Made by a program: the position numbers and the translations under genes | From: Chloroflexota bacterium | Lineage (GTDB): Bacteria; Chloroflexota; Dehalococcoidia; SM23-28-2; RBG-16-64-32 | Assembly: GCA_022565075.1 (NCBI GenBank) | Contig: JADFKG010000102.1 | Location: forward strand, 1-7,583 | DNA: 7,583 bases | Direction of reading: 5' to 3' | Notes under the pieces: model-generated | Database searches by the model: none | What the model saw: only the letters and a program-made list of their open reading frames with translations | What the model was told of the DNA's origin: nothing | Shown here: positions 1 through 5,910 of the stretch, one piece after another | Layout: each line of letters begins with the position of its first letter | How positions within the stretch are numbered: the stretch's first letter is position 1

Positions 1-813
1 GCCGCAGCCTCGGGCGCTGTGTGCTTGGTCCAGGCCACAATCTTCGCCTGAACCTCGGACCAGCCAAGATAATCAACGTACATCTGCGGCGGGTTGAACA
101 CCTCATGGATCAGAATATCGACATTCTGCGGGTTTTCGACCGTGATCGTGCTGGGCTCGCAGTCACCGGCGAAGACCATGCTCAGGCCGCCGTAATCGAG
201 CCGGTAGCCGACGGCACCGTAAATCCCGTGGGGCACCGGGAAGGCCGTCAGCTTGACGCCGTTTTCGTTGTAGACTTCCCTGGCTTGATCGGGCTCGAAC
301 TGATGCGCCTTCATCTCGAATCCACGCTTGTCCAGGTTCCCGAACTTGGTGCGGTCGTGCCACGCCGCCAGCCTGTAGATGTTCTCGACCAGCGCCTCAA
401 TGCCCAGCTCCGGCTTCTCACCGGCGGGCCGTAGACGTTCATCGGCTCCAGCCGGCCGTTGGACTGCCCGAAGTCATAGTAGACGATCAAGTCGGCGATG
501 TGGTCGATGTGATAGTGAGTCATGAAGAACTTCGTCGCCTTGTGGTACGGCACTCTCATATGGTTGAACGACAAGTTGGTGCCAGCGCCCGTGTCGAAGA
601 TGAATACATCCCCGTTGCCCAGCTCGGCCATAAATCCGGCGCAGCCCTGCCCCCGACGGGCGGGTAGCCAGTCCCGAGGGCCGTGATGCGAATCTCCTCC
701 ACTGCTAGGGGCTCCGATCCTGCGGCGTACAAGTGGGGGGAATCCTTGACGACTACGCGCTGGTTCGTAAGTGGCTCAGTGCCATACGGGTCGGGCAGAG
801 CTTGTTCGCTCAT
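1..813 (-). pseudogene. MBL-fold metallo-hydrolase, two frameshifts, 3' end outside window
   Basis: This is a metallo-beta-lactamase-fold hydrolase of the ribonuclease Z/arylsulfatase-like type; its substrate is unknown. The reading frame starts at the ATG at 813, preceded by an AGAAGGGA-like ribosome site. It carries ALGTGYPP in one frame up to about 655. A second frame, about 655-421, has MAELGNGDVFIFDTGAG and the zinc-binding motif HYHIDH (HxHxDH). A third frame, about 420-1, has EKPELGIEALVENIYRLAAWH, a probable metal-ligand histidine in FPVPHG, and FAGDCEPS with the metal-bridging aspartate. All three pieces align in order as one protein of about 270 residues that is still open at the window edge. 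Each junction behaves as a missing base in a G/C run (GTCGGGGGC near 651-656 and GCCGGTG near 419-425). Either the gene is newly inactivated or the assembly has homopolymer errors. Family membership is secure; function and intactness are not. Confidence 0.8.
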
Positions 814-855
814 TGCTGCGTCCCTTCTCAGTAACGTGATCGTCTAGACTGTCTG

Positions 856-861
856 AGTATA
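856..861 (-). promoter_or_regulatory. possible -10 box for the MBL gene
   Basis: Read on the minus strand, TATACT lies about 43 bases upstream of the ATG at 813, a good distance for a sigma70-type -10 element. No convincing -35 hexamer sits 16-18 bases further upstream, so this rests on the -10 match alone. Confidence 0.3.
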
Positions 862-883
862 AGGCGCGACGCGGAGGGCGCAC

Positions 884-1021
884 ATGATGAAACTAAGTAG
901 ATTTCTACTGACTACTAGCCACTACCAGCGGCTACGCTGGGTCGTCCTGGCGGCAGTTGGTGCTCGGTCTAATGGCTACCGCCAACTCCGGCATTCTCGA
1001 CCATCGGCAGTGTGCCGCTAG
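884..1021 (+). other. short ORF with strong RBS, possible displaced N-terminus of the next gene
   Basis: An ATG at 884 follows a clear GGAGGG ribosome site (873-878) at 5-base spacing and opens 45 codons ending in TAG at 1019-1021. The first ~25 residues look like a basic head followed by a membrane segment (HYQRLRWVVLAAVGA). The hydrophobic stretch continues in a neighbouring frame (VLGLMATA, from 960). The following gene is open upstream of its GTG back to 973. It therefore looks more like the true start of the 1012-1410 gene, put out of frame by one or two indels at about 958-990, than an independent peptide. Inference only. Confidence 0.4.
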
Positions 1022-1410
1022 GTGAAGTCCCACGCGAGATTGCTATGGCTAAGCTGTTTCTGACTGGTTCCGAAGACGTCTCGATAGAGCCTCTACGCGC
1101 CGCGTTATCGCGCCGATCGAGCAAGTACGACGTGTTCATCTTTAGGAACGAGGGTGCGCCAGACGGCATCAAGGTCCGTAAAGACGCATTCATGGCTATC
1201 ATGGTCAACTGCCGCCCCAGTGGGGCCGGGGTGGAGTTCCGGACGTCCTACGAACCCGGATCTCTGACGCTCGCGCTCTTTCTTGCGCTGCTCATAATCC
1301 CCATCATTCTCTTCTGGCGCCTGAGTCGTTCGCCGGGCCGATACGAGCTGGAGGCTCAAGTGATAGAGGCTATCAGAGACAAATGGCCGGAAATCGCTCC
1401 TCTCGATTAG
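1012..1410 (+). CDS. hypothetical membrane-anchored protein
   Basis: I do not recognise this family. From the GTG at 1012 the protein is 132 residues; an ATG at 1045 would give 121. It has a soluble N-terminal part of about 85 residues (MAKLFLTGSEDVS onward, with KYDVFIFRNEG), which looks like an alternating strand/helix domain. One strongly hydrophobic segment follows, LTLALFLALLIIPIILFW (about residues 86-103 from the GTG). Next comes a basic RLSRSPGRYE stretch and a short amphipathic helix ending in KWPEIAPLD. The positive charges after the helix suggest that the C-terminus faces the cytoplasm and the larger domain lies outside, which would need an N-terminal signal or anchor. None is present from either listed start, but one is encoded just upstream in another frame. 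Neither start has a strong ribosome site. The gene converges on the DUF7144-type gene with a 40-base gap. Confidence 0.6.
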   Translation: MPLGEVPREIAMAKLFLTGSEDVSIEPLRAALSRRSSKYDVFIFRNEGAPDGIKVRKDAFMAIMVNCRPSGAGVEFRTSYEPGSLTLALFLALLIIPIILFWRLSRSPGRYELEAQVIEAIRDKWPEIAPLD

Positions 1411-1450
1411 TCGAGGTTCTCAGATCTCACATTCTCCTGGTTGCGGCTGG

Positions 1451-1861
1451 TCATTGCTTCTTGGGATCAAACTGCGAAGGCATTGGCGCGAAGTCGTCAT
1501 AGTTCGCCACGATGGCCCAGATGACGGCCACGTCCAGAGCCGCGACGGTGATGGCCCATAAAGGCGCGACGAAGATAAGGAAGATTGTAAAAGTTGCGCT
1601 GACCATCGCGCCCGCGACGGCGAGAGAGGCACCGAAAGGGCTGCGCGCAAAGAGAAGTACCGCCGTGATTAGCTGGGCAACGCCTATTACCGCCCAGAAC
1701 CAACCCCAGGTCTCGATGTCGATGCCGTAGAGCACTTCGTTCAGCACCTTGACGGATTCGCTCTCCGTGATGGCGGCAACCCCACTGAGCAGGTTGTACA
1801 TGCCGGCGATTAAGACCACTATGGCGGCGAACGTGACCCAGCCAGAGTATGTATTGGTCAT
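1451..1861 (-). CDS. DUF7144-type four-helix membrane protein
   Basis: This small integral membrane protein (136 residues) is of unknown function. It opens with the family-like GWVTFAAIVVLIAG and has four predicted membrane helices at about residues 9-30, 53-72, 77-97 and 100-119. It shows the hallmark order GWVTFA..., IETWGW.WAVIGVAQL, SPFGASLAVAG and PLWAITVAALDVAVIWAI, followed by a short polar tail ending in DPKKQ. I chose the ATG at 1861 because GGAGG (1874-1870) stands 8 bases before it. In-frame ATGs at 1876 and 1933 would add 5 or 24 residues, but lack a properly spaced ribosome site and give a non-conserved polar leader. The pattern matches the membrane family NCBI/Pfam call DUF7144, common in Actinobacteria; this assignment is from memory of the pattern. 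It is divergent from the pentapeptide gene, so 1862-2026 should hold both promoters. Confidence 0.8.
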   Translation of the reverse strand: MTNTYSGWVTFAAIVVLIAGMYNLLSGVAAITESESVKVLNEVLYGIDIETWGWFWAVIGVAQLITAVLLFARSPFGASLAVAGAMVSATFTIFLIFVAPLWAITVAALDVAVIWAIVANYDDFAPMPSQFDPKKQ

Positions 1862-1869
1862 TCTCCGTA

Positions 1870-1874
1870 CCTCC
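1870..1874 (-). promoter_or_regulatory. ribosome binding site deciding the start of the DUF7144-type gene
   Basis: Read on the minus strand, GGAGG lies 8 bases before the ATG at 1861. It overlaps the in-frame ATG at 1876, which argues against that upstream codon being the start. Confidence 0.65.
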
Positions 1875-2026
1875 ATCTTTCCGCTGCGTTCAAGACTTGG
1901 CTCAGTGTGCGCGCCAGGAAAGATCTCAGGCATGGCTGATGCTAAGTATTTTCGTACTGACTTCTCGTGAGCAAGGGCCGCCCGACGAGAATCAAGCGAC
2001 TTCGGCGCCCTGCAGATCGGGAATCA

Positions 2027-3019
2027 ATGACGGCCGATGTTATCCTGAGGCCACGAAATCTGATGGCGCAATCGAGACATCGAGGGACCTCATACACCGG
2101 CAAGCATCTGGGAGGCGCGGACTTCATCGGCGCCGACCTGCGCGATGCCGACTTTTCGGACGCTGACCTTCACGGCGCGGACTTCACTGGTGCGCAGCTA
2201 AGAGGCGCTACGTTTATGCGGGCAAGCTTCGGCATATCCCGCTGGTGGCTTGTTGCCTTCATGAGCGCTTCTCTAGTGGTCGCCGGCGTCGCCGGCGCAG
2301 CCATCGGCCGCGCCTGGCAGGCTATGTGGCAAGGAGTGAACAGCGACGACTCAGGTCAGTTCGCTCTTGCGATCCTTAGTCTCTCGATCTTCGTCTTGTT
2401 CGTCGGCATCACGTTGTTCCGGGGCCTGGGCAACTCGATCCATCTGGTGTTCGCCATCGTCCTCGCCACGACGCTCGTAATCACAGGGACTGCGCTCGCG
2501 CTCGGGGTTTTCGATGGAGGCTTCTTCTTCATGGCTCTCATGGTGACACTCCTGATCGTTTCATTCGCTGCCGGCGTGGTGGCTCGGGTTGCTGCTGGCG
2601 CATTCGGCTTGATCGCGTTCGTAATTACGTCCTTTGCGGCCGGTGTACTAGCCTGGCTCAACGGAGGGGGTCTGTTCGTGGCCCTTTCCCTTCTCTTGAC
2701 GATATTCATCGCCCGGAGAGCCTTGTCAGGAGACGCTCGGGATGGCTGGCTCCGGCGCCTGAGTCTAGAAGTTGTCGGCGCCCGTGGGACAAGATTCGCG
2801 AACGCGGACCTTACTAACGCTGATCTTCGGAACGCCCATCTGGGAATTGCGGACTTTCGCGGAGCTTCACTTGAAGGCGCGAAGTTCGATGGCGCAACTT
2901 TCACGTCCGGCGCGCTCTTCGATCTCTCAGCTCATCCAGAGCGTCATGGGAAGGGCCTCACCCAGGCAGCGGGACCGCAGGGCGAGCGTCATCACTACGG
3001 CGACGAGCGGGGTTCTTAG
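2027..3019 (+). CDS. pentapeptide-repeat protein with six-helix membrane insert
   Basis: The protein is 330 residues from the ATG at 2027 and has two pentapeptide-repeat blocks around a membrane domain. The N-terminal block (about residues 28-68) has eight A(D/x)(L/F)xx-type units: GGADF IGADL RDADF SDADL HGADF TGAQL RGATF MRASF. Six hydrophobic segments follow, at about residues 72-93, 112-132, 136-158, 163-185, 187-209 and 213-230. The linker ALSGDARDGWLRRL then leads into a second block (about 252-293), TRFANADLTNADLRNAHLGIADF and onward. Membrane-interrupted pentapeptide proteins with a very similar linker are known from cyanobacteria; their function is unknown, so none is assigned. Repeat character stops near 2906, and the last ~35 residues are polar with no repeats, so the 3' end may be truncated. 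The ATG at 2027 has only a weak GGGA site. GTG 1967 (350 residues, arginine-rich leader) and ATG 2063 (GAGG 12 bases upstream) are alternatives. Confidence 0.85.
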   Translation: MTADVILRPRNLMAQSRHRGTSYTGKHLGGADFIGADLRDADFSDADLHGADFTGAQLRGATFMRASFGISRWWLVAFMSASLVVAGVAGAAIGRAWQAMWQGVNSDDSGQFALAILSLSIFVLFVGITLFRGLGNSIHLVFAIVLATTLVITGTALALGVFDGGFFFMALMVTLLIVSFAAGVVARVAAGAFGLIAFVITSFAAGVLAWLNGGGLFVALSLLLTIFIARRALSGDARDGWLRRLSLEVVGARGTRFANADLTNADLRNAHLGIADFRGASLEGAKFDGATFTSGALFDLSAHPERHGKGLTQAAGPQGERHHYGDERGS

Positions 3020-3040
3020 AAGACCAGCGTGTCCAAAGGA

Positions 3041-3175
3041 GAGATTCAGTGCGACGTTACGGTAGGTGCCGATGATGAGTACCGGCATCTCGTGGATCTG
3101 CTGGGCAAGGTGCTGGATCAACCGCATCGTGGAGTCGTCCACCCAGTGGAGGTCGTCCAGAGCGTAGACAGCCGG
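3041..3175 (-). pseudogene. AAA/STAND ATPase fragment (Walker B region)
   Basis: This is a 45-codon remnant. Read leftward from 3175 it gives PAVYALDDLHWVDDSTMRL, continuing to QIHEMPVLIIGTYRNV. The hydrophobic strand ending in DD, followed by LHWVDDST, is the Walker B/signature region of the large ATPase domain found in multidomain cyclases and LuxR-type regulators. PVLIIGTYR is the next core strand with its sensor arginine. Walker A and everything N-terminal are missing; homology stops just before the cyclase remnant at 3176. On the other side similarity fades at about 3041 although the frame stays open to 2927. It has no start codon or ribosome site of its own and cannot make a working ATPase. 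Confidence 0.75.
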
Positions 3176-3289
3176 CTGGTTGCGGCCGGTACCGGCAAGG
3201 AGTTCCTGTTCGACGATAGAGGCGACACCGAGCTGCGCGGGTTCGAAGGCCCGGTGCGGGTGTACGAAGTGCGCTGGCGGGAGGAATAG
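3176..3289 (+). pseudogene. C-terminal remnant of adenylate/guanylate cyclase-type protein
   Basis: The last 37 codons before the TAG at 3287-3289 read LVAAGTGKEFLFDDRGDTE, then LRGFEGPVRVYEVRWREE. This is the typical end of a class III cyclase catalytic domain: (F/L)xDRGexeLKGFxxPVRvyeVrW. The metal-binding aspartates and the rest of the catalytic domain are absent. Immediately upstream, the plus strand is the antisense of the ATPase remnant, so although the frame is open back to 3029 that part is not cyclase sequence. The two remnants probably derive from related cyclase-ATPase genes, families abundant in Chloroflexota, and were joined back to back by a rearrangement. Identification of the tail is firm; its history is inferred. 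Confidence 0.8.
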
Positions 3290-3502
3290 GCTCGCGGGTG
3301 TCGCGCGCCTTTCAGGTGTCCTATTGATCCGCGACCGAAACGACCCGTTCCATTATCCGGCCGCGGTTTCCGGACACGATAGCGCCTTGGCCTCGGTTAC
3401 GAGGTGGCTAGAGTGCTGGTGGGGGCTCGGACAGATAGAACTCAGATTGACAATCGCGATACACTGCGGTGACTGCGAGTTCAGGAGGAGCGCCTTCACG
3501 GA
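3290..3502 (+). other. intergenic region upstream of the pfp-fba operon
   Basis: These 213 bases show no coding character in either direction and should hold the operon promoter. TTGACA (3447-3452) and TACACT (3460-3465) occur, but only 7 bases apart, so they do not form one promoter. A small TCCGG/CCGGA inverted repeat lies near 3356-3374, without a T-tract. No riboswitch-like structure was recognised. Confidence 0.6.
3483..3490 (+). promoter_or_regulatory. ribosome binding site of the phosphofructokinase gene, long spacing
   Basis: AGGAGGAG is a near-perfect anti-Shine-Dalgarno match, but it ends 12 bases before the ATG at 3503, longer than the usual 5-9. No in-frame start codon lies closer, and the protein family begins right at this ATG (RLGILVGGGPAPGIN), so the start stands. 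Confidence 0.7.
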
Positions 3503-4795
3503 ATGACGAACCATCGACTCGGGATACTGGTTGGCGGCGGCCCAGCGCCTGGCATCAACAGCGCTCTGAGCGCGGCCGTTATCGGGGCGATCCAGGCCGG
3601 CCTCGACGTCGTCGGCATATATGACGGGTTCCAGCACCTCATGCTCGGACGGACTGACATGGTCCGGCCTCTCGCAATCTCGGACGTCTCACGCATCCAT
3701 TTCCAGGGCGGATCGATCCTGCGGACGTCGAGGGCGAACCCCGCGCGCAGCGACGAAGATCTCGCACTCACCATTGAGGCGCTCCGGAAGCTTGAGCTGA
3801 GCCATCTCATCACGATCGGGGGCGAAGATACGGCCTCCTCAGCCGCTCAGATATGTCAGCAGGACGCGGCTGACATCCGCGTGGCGCACATCCCCAAGAC
3901 GATCGACAACGATCTCCCGCTGCCGGGCAACGCACCAACGTTAGGGTTCGAGACGGCGCGGCACGTCGGCACGCAGTCGACGCTGAACCTGATGGAAGAG
4001 TCACGGTCGACGAATCGCTGGTGCCTCGTCGCAGTAATGGGGCGTTCAGCGGGTCACCTGGCACTCGGCATCGGCAAGGCAGCAGGAGCGACGATCACGA
4101 TAATCCCGGAGGAGTTCTCCGCCTCGAGGATTTCGCTCGATGACGTCTGCCTGGTGATCGAAGGCGCGATGCTCAAGCGGAGGGCGATGGGTCTCCGGCA
4201 TGGCCTCGCCGTAATCGCCGAGGGCGTCGCCGCCAAGATGGACCCCGAACAGCTCGCGAACAGCGCAGGCGTCGAAGTGGGCCACGACGCGCACGGACAC
4301 ATCCGTCTGGAGAAGATCCCGCTCGCCGCCATGATCGAGCGGGAAGTGTCGCGCCGCTTCGCCGAACGTGGGGAAACACTGTCGCTTGTCTCCGTAAGCC
4401 TCGGGTATGAGCTGCGGTGCGCAGACCCGATCCCGTTCGACATCGACTACACACGAACGCTGGGATATGGAGCGGTCCGGTTTCTCGTCGGCGACGCGGT
4501 GGCCGATCGATCGCTGTCGGGCGGCCTCGTCTGCCTGCAGGATGGCCGCCTCCGAATCATTCCCTTCGAAGAGATACAGGACCCACAGACCGGGCGGATC
4601 AGGACACGCATGGTCGACGTGCAGTCGGAGCACTATCGCGTGGCTCGCGAGTACATGATCCGTATGCGCCGGAGCGACCTTGACGACATCGGAATGATGT
4701 CCCGGCTGAAAGCGGAAGCGATGATGAGCGCTGACCGCCTCTCCGAACGGTTCTCGCCGATGTTTGACGCCGACGTACTGCAGGGAGCGCTGTGA
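3503..4795 (+). CDS. pfp: 6-phosphofructokinase, probably pyrophosphate-dependent (EC 2.7.1.90)
   Basis: This cytoplasmic enzyme interconverts fructose 6-phosphate and fructose 1,6-bisphosphate (430 residues, intact). Residues 7-19 form the GILVGGGPAPGIN nucleotide/phosphate loop. GGEDT (106-110) stands where ATP-dependent enzymes have GGDGS. The Asp in place of the second-loop Gly (Gly104 in E. coli PfkA) blocks the ATP alpha-phosphate site and marks PPi enzymes. PKTIDNDL (131-138) holds the catalytic aspartate (D135) and, at 132, the Lys that replaces Gly124 and also marks PPi use. MGR (179-181) contacts the sugar phosphate. The C-terminal stretch around RTRMVDVQSEHYRVAREYMI is typical of the long bacterial PPi/actinobacterial clade. 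GGEDT in full recalls the PPi-PFK of Amycolatopsis methanolica (from memory). The gene overlaps the aldolase by 4 bases, so translation is probably coupled. With PPi the step is reversible. Donor choice is inferred from residues, not proven. Confidence 0.9.
   Translation: MTNHRLGILVGGGPAPGINSALSAAVIGAIQAGLDVVGIYDGFQHLMLGRTDMVRPLAISDVSRIHFQGGSILRTSRANPARSDEDLALTIEALRKLELSHLITIGGEDTASSAAQICQQDAADIRVAHIPKTIDNDLPLPGNAPTLGFETARHVGTQSTLNLMEESRSTNRWCLVAVMGRSAGHLALGIGKAAGATITIIPEEFSASRISLDDVCLVIEGAMLKRRAMGLRHGLAVIAEGVAAKMDPEQLANSAGVEVGHDAHGHIRLEKIPLAAMIEREVSRRFAERGETLSLVSVSLGYELRCADPIPFDIDYTRTLGYGAVRFLVGDAVADRSLSGGLVCLQDGRLRIIPFEEIQDPQTGRIRTRMVDVQSEHYRVAREYMIRMRRSDLDDIGMMSRLKAEAMMSADRLSERFSPMFDADVLQGAL
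4782..4795 (+). promoter_or_regulatory. translational coupling junction between pfp and fba
   Basis: The aldolase GTG start overlaps the kinase TGA stop (GTGA, 4792-4795), and the ribosome site AGGGAG lies inside the last codons of the kinase gene, 4 bases before the GTG. This arrangement favours re-initiation by the same ribosomes and fixes a single transcript. Confidence 0.75.
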
Positions 4796-5811
4796 CCGAC
4801 ACCGACACGCTGATCGCGACAGCGAAGGCGATGGTCGTACCCGGGAAGGGAATTCTTGCGGTCGACGAATCGACGGAGACCTGCACGAAGCGATTCGCCA
4901 AGTTCGGGATCGAGTCCACTAAGACGAGCCGGCGGGACTACCGCGAGATGATGTTCCGGGCGCCGGGGATAGGCGAGTTCGTCAGCGGTGCGATCCTCTA
5001 CGACGAGACGATCCGCCAGGACGCGGCGGACGGCTCCCGCATCGTCGACGTGCTGAACGATGTTGGAGTCTTGCCGGGGATCAAAGTCGACACGGGCGTG
5101 AAGCCGCTCGCTGGCGCTCCGGGCGAGACGATCACGGAGGGCCTTGACGGCCTGCGAGATCGCCTGGCAGAGTACCGCGAGATCGGCGCGCGCTTCACGA
5201 AGTGGCGCGCCGTCCTTAAAGTCAGCGACGAGACGCCCAGCCGCAACTGCATCGAGAAGAACGCGCAGGCGCTCGGCCGGTACGCGGCGCTTGCGCAGGA
5301 GGCAGGCCTCGTCCCGATCGTAGAGCCAGAAGTGCTGATGGATGGCGACCACGACATCCAACGCTGCCGCGTGGTCACGAGCCAGGTGCTACAAGCGACG
5401 TTCGAGCAGTTGTCGGCACACCGCGCGCTACTCGCAGGCATCGTTCTCAAGCCGAACATGGTGATCGCCGGAAGCGATTGCTTGCGGCAGGCTACGAGCG
5501 CCGAGATCGCGGAGCTGACGCTCGCCACACTGCGCGAGTTCGTACCGGACGAAGTGCCTGGAATCGCCTTCCTCTCCGGTGGGCAGACGGGCGAGGAAGC
5601 CTGCACGAACCTCGACACGATGGCTCGCAGAGGCGATCTCCCGTGGGAGCTGACATACTCGTTCGGGCGCGCTCTGCAGTACCCGAGTCTCGAGATCTGG
5701 GGCGGCTCCAACGGCGCCGACGCTCAGGCAGCGCTCTTGCACCGCGCTCGCATGAGCAGCCTTGCCCGCTCGGGCCGCTACTCCGCAATAGAAGAACGCG
5801 CCGCCGTCTGA
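4792..5811 (+). CDS. fba: class I fructose-bisphosphate aldolase (EC 4.1.2.13)
   Basis: This cytoplasmic enzyme cleaves fructose 1,6-bisphosphate to dihydroxyacetone phosphate and glyceraldehyde 3-phosphate, and catalyses the reverse, through a lysine Schiff base. The 339 residues carry the animal/plant-type signature set: GKGILAVDES (18-27, catalytic D25), GVLPGIKVD (92-100, K98), FTKWRAV (135-141, K137), VEPEVL (177-182, E178), the Schiff-base lysine K220 in GIVLKPNMV, then GIAFLSGGQ and LTYSFGRALQ. It is slightly shorter than vertebrate aldolases and lacks their C-terminal tyrosine, as is usual for bacterial members. The start is GTG at 4792, inside the stop of the kinase gene (GTGA overlap), with AGGGAG at 4782-4787 as ribosome site. 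Bacteria more often use the class II metal enzyme, so a eukaryotic-type class I gene coupled to a PPi-type kinase is notable. Identity is secure. Confidence 0.97.
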   Translation: MTDTDTLIATAKAMVVPGKGILAVDESTETCTKRFAKFGIESTKTSRRDYREMMFRAPGIGEFVSGAILYDETIRQDAADGSRIVDVLNDVGVLPGIKVDTGVKPLAGAPGETITEGLDGLRDRLAEYREIGARFTKWRAVLKVSDETPSRNCIEKNAQALGRYAALAQEAGLVPIVEPEVLMDGDHDIQRCRVVTSQVLQATFEQLSAHRALLAGIVLKPNMVIAGSDCLRQATSAEIAELTLATLREFVPDEVPGIAFLSGGQTGEEACTNLDTMARRGDLPWELTYSFGRALQYPSLEIWGGSNGADAQAALLHRARMSSLARSGRYSAIEERAAV

Positions 5812-5910
5812 CCCTAATCGCATTCGGGGGCCGGCAAATCGCAATCAGCAGCAGCATCCTCGACCGGCATCGTGTCTGTCTGACGGACCCGGCGTGCCGC
5901 CAGCCTCACG
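5812..5910. other. short convergent intergenic gap
   Basis: These 99 bases separate the stop of the aldolase from the stop of the acyl-CoA synthetase. Both transcripts should end here, but no strong GC hairpin with a T-tract is visible. The best structure is a 5-pair stem with one G-T wobble at about 5874-5888. Termination may be factor-dependent. Confidence 0.6.

Noticed and set aside
21..434. Plus-strand 137-codon open frame at the left edge
   Set aside because: It is antisense to the C-terminal part of the MBL hydrolase, whose conserved motifs read on the minus strand.
896..909. AGTAG-ATTT-CTACT hairpin resembling part of a Cas12a CRISPR repeat
   Set aside because: It is a single copy with a short stem and lacks the rest of the repeat consensus. 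No spacers or cas genes are nearby, and it lies within a probable coding start.
1401..1416. CTCGA-TTAG-TCGAG hairpin between convergent genes, as a terminator
   Set aside because: It has only five base pairs plus a wobble, overlaps the stop codon and has no T-tract on either side.
861..1571. AAGGCGCGACG occurring at about 861 and again at about 1561 as a direct repeat
   Set aside because: An 11-base match in GC-rich sequence is expected by chance, and no duplication or element boundary accompanies it.
2356..2904. Minus-strand 182-codon open frame, rich in Ala/Arg/Thr
   Set aside because: It is antisense to the membrane helices and second repeat block of the pentapeptide protein; the composition is an artefact of the complementary codons.
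3029..3172. 5' half of the plus-strand frame ending at 3289 as a real protein
   Set aside because: This part is the exact antisense of the ATPase remnant and has no cyclase similarity; only the portion from 3176 is recognisable.
3447..3465. TTGACA and TACACT as a promoter for pfp
   Set aside because: The hexamers are 7 bases apart instead of 16-18. No good -10 lies at proper distance from TTGACA and no good -35 before TACACT.
4046..5361. Long minus-strand open frames of 195 and 242 codons opposite pfp and fba
   Set aside because: They are antisense shadows of two fully recognisable enzymes, with no motifs or ribosome sites of their own.
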